Source of the DNA: Candidatus Hydrothermales bacterium
GTDB lineage: Bacteria > Hydrothermota > Hydrothermia > Hydrothermales > JAJRUZ01
DNA: 64,000 nt
Direction of reading: 5' to 3'
Assembly: GCA_039630235.1 (NCBI GenBank)
Contig: JBCNVI010000008.1
Span: forward strand, 1-64,000
Shown here one piece after another: positions 61,015 to 64,000 of the stretch. The notes below the pieces were generated by a model that saw only the letters and a program-made list of their open reading frames with translations, was not told where the DNA came from and ran no database searches. Within the stretch, counting starts at the first letter, position 1. Each line of letters begins with the position of its first letter. The position numbers were made by a program, and so were the translations under genes.

Positions 61015-61724
61015 TATATTAATTTTAATTTTTCAGCAACTTTCTTTACCTTTTTTCTTGCCTCATCAATGCCATATTTTGAAACCGCCATTTTCCATAT
61101 TATATCAATTGAGGATCTAAAGGCTCTATTTATCTCCTCTTCAGTTAGACTAATCTTAAAGGGCAAACTTATCTTAAGTTCCCTTTCACCTAATGAAATT
61201 AAATTTGCAAGTTCAGGCGATGAATCTTTTATTTTAGCTAAAGAAACTTTTAGCCACCTTTCTTCATCACCTGGAGCAAACTCCTTTATAAGCTCATTAA
61301 TCTGCTCAATTTTACTAAGGGCTAACTTTTCTAAAGGAGTAGGAATATACTCCTTAATTTCCTCCTCTTCCACTTTAACTTCTTTAACCTTTTCTTCAAC
61401 TTCAACAGGTCTAAACTCCATTAAAATTTTTCTTACTTTATCTCTATCAATTTCCTCTCCCAAAACCCCTGCAAGGATGTTCTCCTTCATGAAAAGATTA
61501 ATTTTTTCTCCTGTTTTAAGCTCAATCTCTATGAAATCAAACTTATCCTTACCTATGTTTTTTTTTAAAATAAGCCTTATAGTTGAACCTAAAAGAAGTA
61601 TACCCTCTTCAAAAAGCTCTACTTTTCCATCCTTTTCTATTACCTCCTCTTTAATTAAATCACATAAAACTATACCCTCTATATTTCTAACTTCACTTTT
61701 TAATTTCTCTATTAATCCCCTCAT
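61014..61724 (-). CDS. hypothetical protein, possible Roadblock-like domain (236 aa)
   Basis: Residues ~1-105 (LIEKLKSEVRNIEGIVLCDL, a central variable strand, IEIELKTGEKINLFMKENILAGVLGEEID) follow the order helix-strand-strand-helix-strand-strand-helix expected for Roadblock/LC7 proteins. After a Glu-rich linker (~108-125), helical segments follow (LEKLALSKIEQINELIKEFA; EINRAFRSSIDIIWKMAVSK). It shares its linker/helix design with the next gene (60400-61014), with which it overlaps by one base. The similarity is seen by eye only. Confidence 0.55.
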   Translation of the reverse strand: MRGLIEKLKSEVRNIEGIVLCDLIKEEVIEKDGKVELFEEGILLLGSTIRLILKKNIGKDKFDFIEIELKTGEKINLFMKENILAGVLGEEIDRDKVRKILMEFRPVEVEEKVKEVKVEEEEIKEYIPTPLEKLALSKIEQINELIKEFAPGDEERWLKVSLAKIKDSSPELANLISLGERELKISLPFKISLTEEEINRAFRSSIDIIWKMAVSKYGIDEARKKVKKVAEKLKLI

Positions 61725-62569
61725 AACTTCTTCTTAATTACTTCAATCTTTTTTTCTGCCAGTACCTTACCGTAAATTTCCTCTAATTTTGACCTTAAAG
61801 TCTCCTCTAAAGACCTTTTTATCTCTTCAACATCCTTAAAGGAAAGATTTAAACTTTCAGGCAAACTAAATTCCTTTCCAAAAATTATTGAATTTCCCAC
61901 CGTTGGATTTGTTTTCTTTAAATTTTCAATTATAAATTCACCAAGCTTTTTTATTTCAGTTTCAACCTCACCTGATAATTCTTTTAGCCATTCATTCAAA
62001 AATCTAATAAGACCTTCTTTTGCCTTTTCACTTTCTTTCGGATCAACGATTAACCCCTTTTCGCTTAAATAAGCAAGACTTTTAAAACTTTCAAGTAAAC
62101 CAAGTCCACTTGACTCTATTACTTCTCTTAAATTTTTCTTTCCATCTATAAGTGTTAAAATCTTCCAGTCTGTTTTCCGTAAAGTTAGCTCTGAAGGGGG
62201 CTTATCAGTCTTTACCATTACCGTATCAAGAGAAGGCAGCTTTTCCCTTAACCCTCTTATTTCAAAGCTTCTCCTTTCTATTTCATCTTTTAAAACCGTA
62301 AAAGGCGCTGAAACCGTTCTTCTTTCAGAGATTACAGAGGGATAAAAAGTTAACTTCCCCTCCACAAATTGTGCCATCTCATAAATTGCATCAATACCTT
62401 CTAAGTTACCAAATGTTGAATGAACACATCTGCCCTCAAAAACGTATATTTCACCCTTTTTATTTTTAATTTCTATCTCTATCTTACCTGTCTTTTTAAA
62501 CCTATCCATTAACTGTAAAATTTCACTAACCGAAAAATATTTTAAATCACATTCAAGACCCTTCTCCAT
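61721..62569 (-). CDS. DUF4388 (PATAN) domain protein (282 aa)
   Basis: The N-terminal ~100 residues match DUF4388/PATAN: LECDLKYFSVSEILQLMDRFKKTGKIEI, KGEIYVFEGRCVHSTFGNLEGIDAIYEM and FVEGKLTFYPS. A winged-helix-like stretch (~130-180, LTLIDGKKNLREVIESSGL) and long charged helices follow. DUF4388 proteins are common in bacteria with MglA-type GTPase and chemosensory regulation. First gene of the three-gene set before ruvB; overlaps the next gene by 4 nt. 32 nt separate it from the MBL-fold gene. Confidence 0.8.
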   Translation of the reverse strand: MEKGLECDLKYFSVSEILQLMDRFKKTGKIEIEIKNKKGEIYVFEGRCVHSTFGNLEGIDAIYEMAQFVEGKLTFYPSVISERRTVSAPFTVLKDEIERRSFEIRGLREKLPSLDTVMVKTDKPPSELTLRKTDWKILTLIDGKKNLREVIESSGLGLLESFKSLAYLSEKGLIVDPKESEKAKEGLIRFLNEWLKELSGEVETEIKKLGEFIIENLKKTNPTVGNSIIFGKEFSLPESLNLSFKDVEEIKRSLEETLRSKLEEIYGKVLAEKKIEVIKKKL

Positions 62570-62601
62570 ATCTTAAGAATATGTAAAAATAACGCTAAAA
62601 A

Positions 62602-63339
62602 TCAAATTAATATTTCAGAATACTTTTTAGGAATAAAAACTTTCCTATTTATTAAATGTCTAACTATAGCACTTCTTTTCATAACAGGATATATATGAAC
62701 TAAATAAGTTTGAGAAGGCTTAATATCCTCCAATAGTTTTATTAGCTTCTGAGGATTTAGATGGTTTTTTACATCAATCGGTAATGAACACTCTGTTATT
62801 AAAATATCAATCTTCTTCAAAACTTTTTTGTAATCTTTATCATATCCTGTATCACCCGTATAGCATATTCGCTTTTTACCCGAATAAATTATATAACCAA
62901 TGCTTTCTCTCCTATGATTTGTCTTAAAAGTTTTTATTTTAATGTCCTTAAAATTCATAGGCTTATTAAGAGGTAATTCCTTTATTACAAGCTTATAGCT
63001 TGTTGGCTCGAGCTGACCCTTAAAAGTTTTAAAGAGTCTTCCTATAAAATTTTTAGTACCTCTAGGACCCATAATGTAAAAAGTTTTTTTCCTTGGATTA
63101 GCCTCATATCTAAAAGCAAAAAGGAGTGGTACAATTCCAATAACATGATCAACATGAAAATGAGTTAGAAAAACAGCATCTATATCATTTATATCAATAT
63201 TTTTCTCTATAAGACTTTTCATTATACCTTCTCCAAAATCAAAAACTACTTTACTTTTATCACTTTCAACATAAATTGCAGTCGGATAGTTATTTTTTTG
63301 AGGAATCCCTGTTCCTGTCCCAAGAAACACTATTCTCAT
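62602..63339 (-). CDS. MBL-fold metallo-hydrolase, RNase Z-like (245 aa)
   Basis: Metallo-beta-lactamase fold: MRIVFLGTGTGIPQKNNYPT, VVFDFGEGIMKSLIEKNI, metal ligands in LTHFHVDHVIGIVPLLFAF, YTGDTGYDKDYKKVL and LITECSLP, and the late His in TYLVHIYPVMKRS. The N-terminus and HxHxDH suit RNase Z/tRNase Z-type proteins, but the length is below the usual ~300 and I do not see the flexible exosite arm or PxKxRN. The possible tRNA 3'-processing role is therefore tentative. ATG overlaps closely with its promoter. Confidence 0.75.
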   Translation of the reverse strand: MRIVFLGTGTGIPQKNNYPTAIYVESDKSKVVFDFGEGIMKSLIEKNIDINDIDAVFLTHFHVDHVIGIVPLLFAFRYEANPRKKTFYIMGPRGTKNFIGRLFKTFKGQLEPTSYKLVIKELPLNKPMNFKDIKIKTFKTNHRRESIGYIIYSGKKRICYTGDTGYDKDYKKVLKKIDILITECSLPIDVKNHLNPQKLIKLLEDIKPSQTYLVHIYPVMKRSAIVRHLINRKVFIPKKYSEILI

Positions 63340-63345
63340 TTATTT

Positions 63346-63368
63346 ATAATAAAAGATTACCTTATCAT
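63346..63368. promoter_or_regulatory. two divergent -10 boxes in the 37-nt gap
   Basis: TATTAT on the minus strand (63351-63346) is 6 nt before the ATG of the MBL-fold gene, and TATCAT on the plus strand (63363-63368) is 8 nt before the ATG of the threonine-aldolase-like gene. Neither start has a ribosome site. Good -35 hexamers are not evident. Both messages could be leaderless; the two promoters would share the space. Confidence 0.35.
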
Positions 63369-63376
63369 TTTTAAAT

Positions 63377-64000
63377 ATGCCAAAGATCATCGATTTGAGA
63401 AGTGATACCGTAACAAAACCAACCCCTGAAATGTATGAGGCAATGTTAAAGGCCCCTTTAGGTGATGATGTTCTTGGAGACGACCCTACAGTTAAGGAAC
63501 TTGAGGAACTTGCAGCAAAAAAGACAGGCTTTGAGGCAGCCCTTTTTGTTCCATCAGGAACTATGGGAAATGCTATAGCAGTTAAAGTATGGGCAAAAGA
63601 AGGATCTGAAATTATTGTAGAAGAAATGTCTCATATTTATAACTTTGAAGTAGCTCACCTTGCCGAAATCTCAAGAGTTTTACCAAGACCACTTAAAAGC
63701 AAAAAGGGCTTCATTGATCCAGATGAAATTAGAAAAAACATAAAAAAGGAGCGACTCCACGTCTCAGGCACCTCTTTAATCTGTCTTGAAAACACTCATA
63801 ACTACTGGGGAGGAAAAGTTTTAACCCCTGATTACTTAAAAGAGGTTAAAGAAATAGCGGATTATTACAATATACCAATTCATCTTGATGGTGCAAGAAT
63901 CTTCAATGCTGCTAAATTTTTAAAAATTGATGTAAAAGAATTAACTAGATACGCAGACTCTTTAATGTTTTGCCTTTCAAAAGGTCTATCATGTCCTGTG
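63377..64000 (+). CDS. low-specificity threonine aldolase-like enzyme (partial, 3' end outside window)
   Basis: PLP-dependent aldolase/beta-eliminating lyase: IDLRSDTVTKPTPEMYEAM, LGDDVLGDDPTVKELEE, FVPSGTMGNAIAV, ICLENTHNYWGGKVL, IPIHLDGARIFNAA, and the Schiff-base Lys in MFCLSKGLSCPV, the last residues of the window. The protein would split threonine or allo-threonine to glycine and acetaldehyde, which could feed the GcvT branch (inference). 208 codons are present; the C-terminal domain is missing. Related to ltaE. Confidence 0.9.
   Translation, partial: MPKIIDLRSDTVTKPTPEMYEAMLKAPLGDDVLGDDPTVKELEELAAKKTGFEAALFVPSGTMGNAIAVKVWAKEGSEIIVEEMSHIYNFEVAHLAEISRVLPRPLKSKKGFIDPDEIRKNIKKERLHVSGTSLICLENTHNYWGGKVLTPDYLKEVKEIADYYNIPIHLDGARIFNAAKFLKIDVKELTRYADSLMFCLSKGLSCPV

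Noticed and set aside
61069-61737. Plus-strand open frame of 222 codons, Ser/Leu/Ile-rich.
   Set aside because: Antisense to the hypothetical protein at 61014-61724; composition explained by the opposite strand.

Overview
The window is a low-GC, gene-dense stretch of chromosome from a Gram-negative-type bacterium. It encodes outer-membrane-like proteins, lipoproteins, SecDF, a type IV pilus motor and several secreted proteins with the C-terminal sorting-type domain used in type IX-like secretion. Pyruvate-type ferredoxin oxidoreductase, partial Complex I clusters and K/E-rich proteins suit an anaerobic, possibly thermophilic member of the FCB-like candidate phyla (WOR-3/Stahlbacteria would be my guess). 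That placement is inference from gene content; there is no rRNA here. I see no insertion sequence, prophage or CRISPR array.

Region 1-7.4 kb (minus strand): a secreted GH18-type glycosidase, then two copies of a two-gene surface operon. Each copy has a 283-residue protein with a sorting-type C-terminus and a long G-V-x-G-repeat fibre protein. The second operon arose by tandem duplication that also copied the 3' end of the glycosidase gene, now a decayed remnant at about 2173-2335. The two operon promoters differ in an A-tract (A7 versus A9) inside the -35/-10 spacer.

Region 7.4-20.8 kb (minus): nuoF-nuoE-pilT-accB-efp, a peptidase of the Xaa-Pro family, a TPR protein, a partial Complex I module (nuoI-J-K-L), a C25 gingipain-like peptidase and a 57-residue Trm112-type protein.

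Region 20.8-28.3 kb (plus): an operon for a divergent HolA-like protein, a coiled-coil/zinc-ribbon protein, a TPR protein, a CoaE-Mut7-C fusion, a SpoIID-type lipoprotein and a GAF-GGDEF protein. Region 28.3-36.2 kb (minus): a STAS protein, SpoIIE-type phosphatase, barrel-TPR protein, TPR protein, subtilase with a large insertion, and accC. A THEP1-type NTPase (plus) then meets a tRNA-Pro(CGG) on the other strand.

Region 36.9-43.0 kb (minus): a 2-oxoacid:ferredoxin oxidoreductase operon (porG, a GltD-PorD fusion, porA, porB) followed by a two-subunit CoA-transferase and, 3 nt later, the tRNA. Region 43.3-53.9 kb (plus): secD-secF, two TPR/coiled-coil proteins, cheD, cheB, a DUF58 protein and a BatA-like membrane protein, tightly packed.

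Region 53.9-64 kb: on the minus strand a class III aminotransferase, PSP1 protein, gcvT, a lipoprotein, a chemoreceptor with a CxxCH haem motif, ruvB, two small proteins with possible Roadblock-like folds, a DUF4388/PATAN protein and an MBL-fold hydrolase; on the plus strand a threonine-aldolase-like gene that runs off the window. Several first-in-operon genes have a -10 box only 5-8 nt before the start codon, which suggests leaderless mRNAs.
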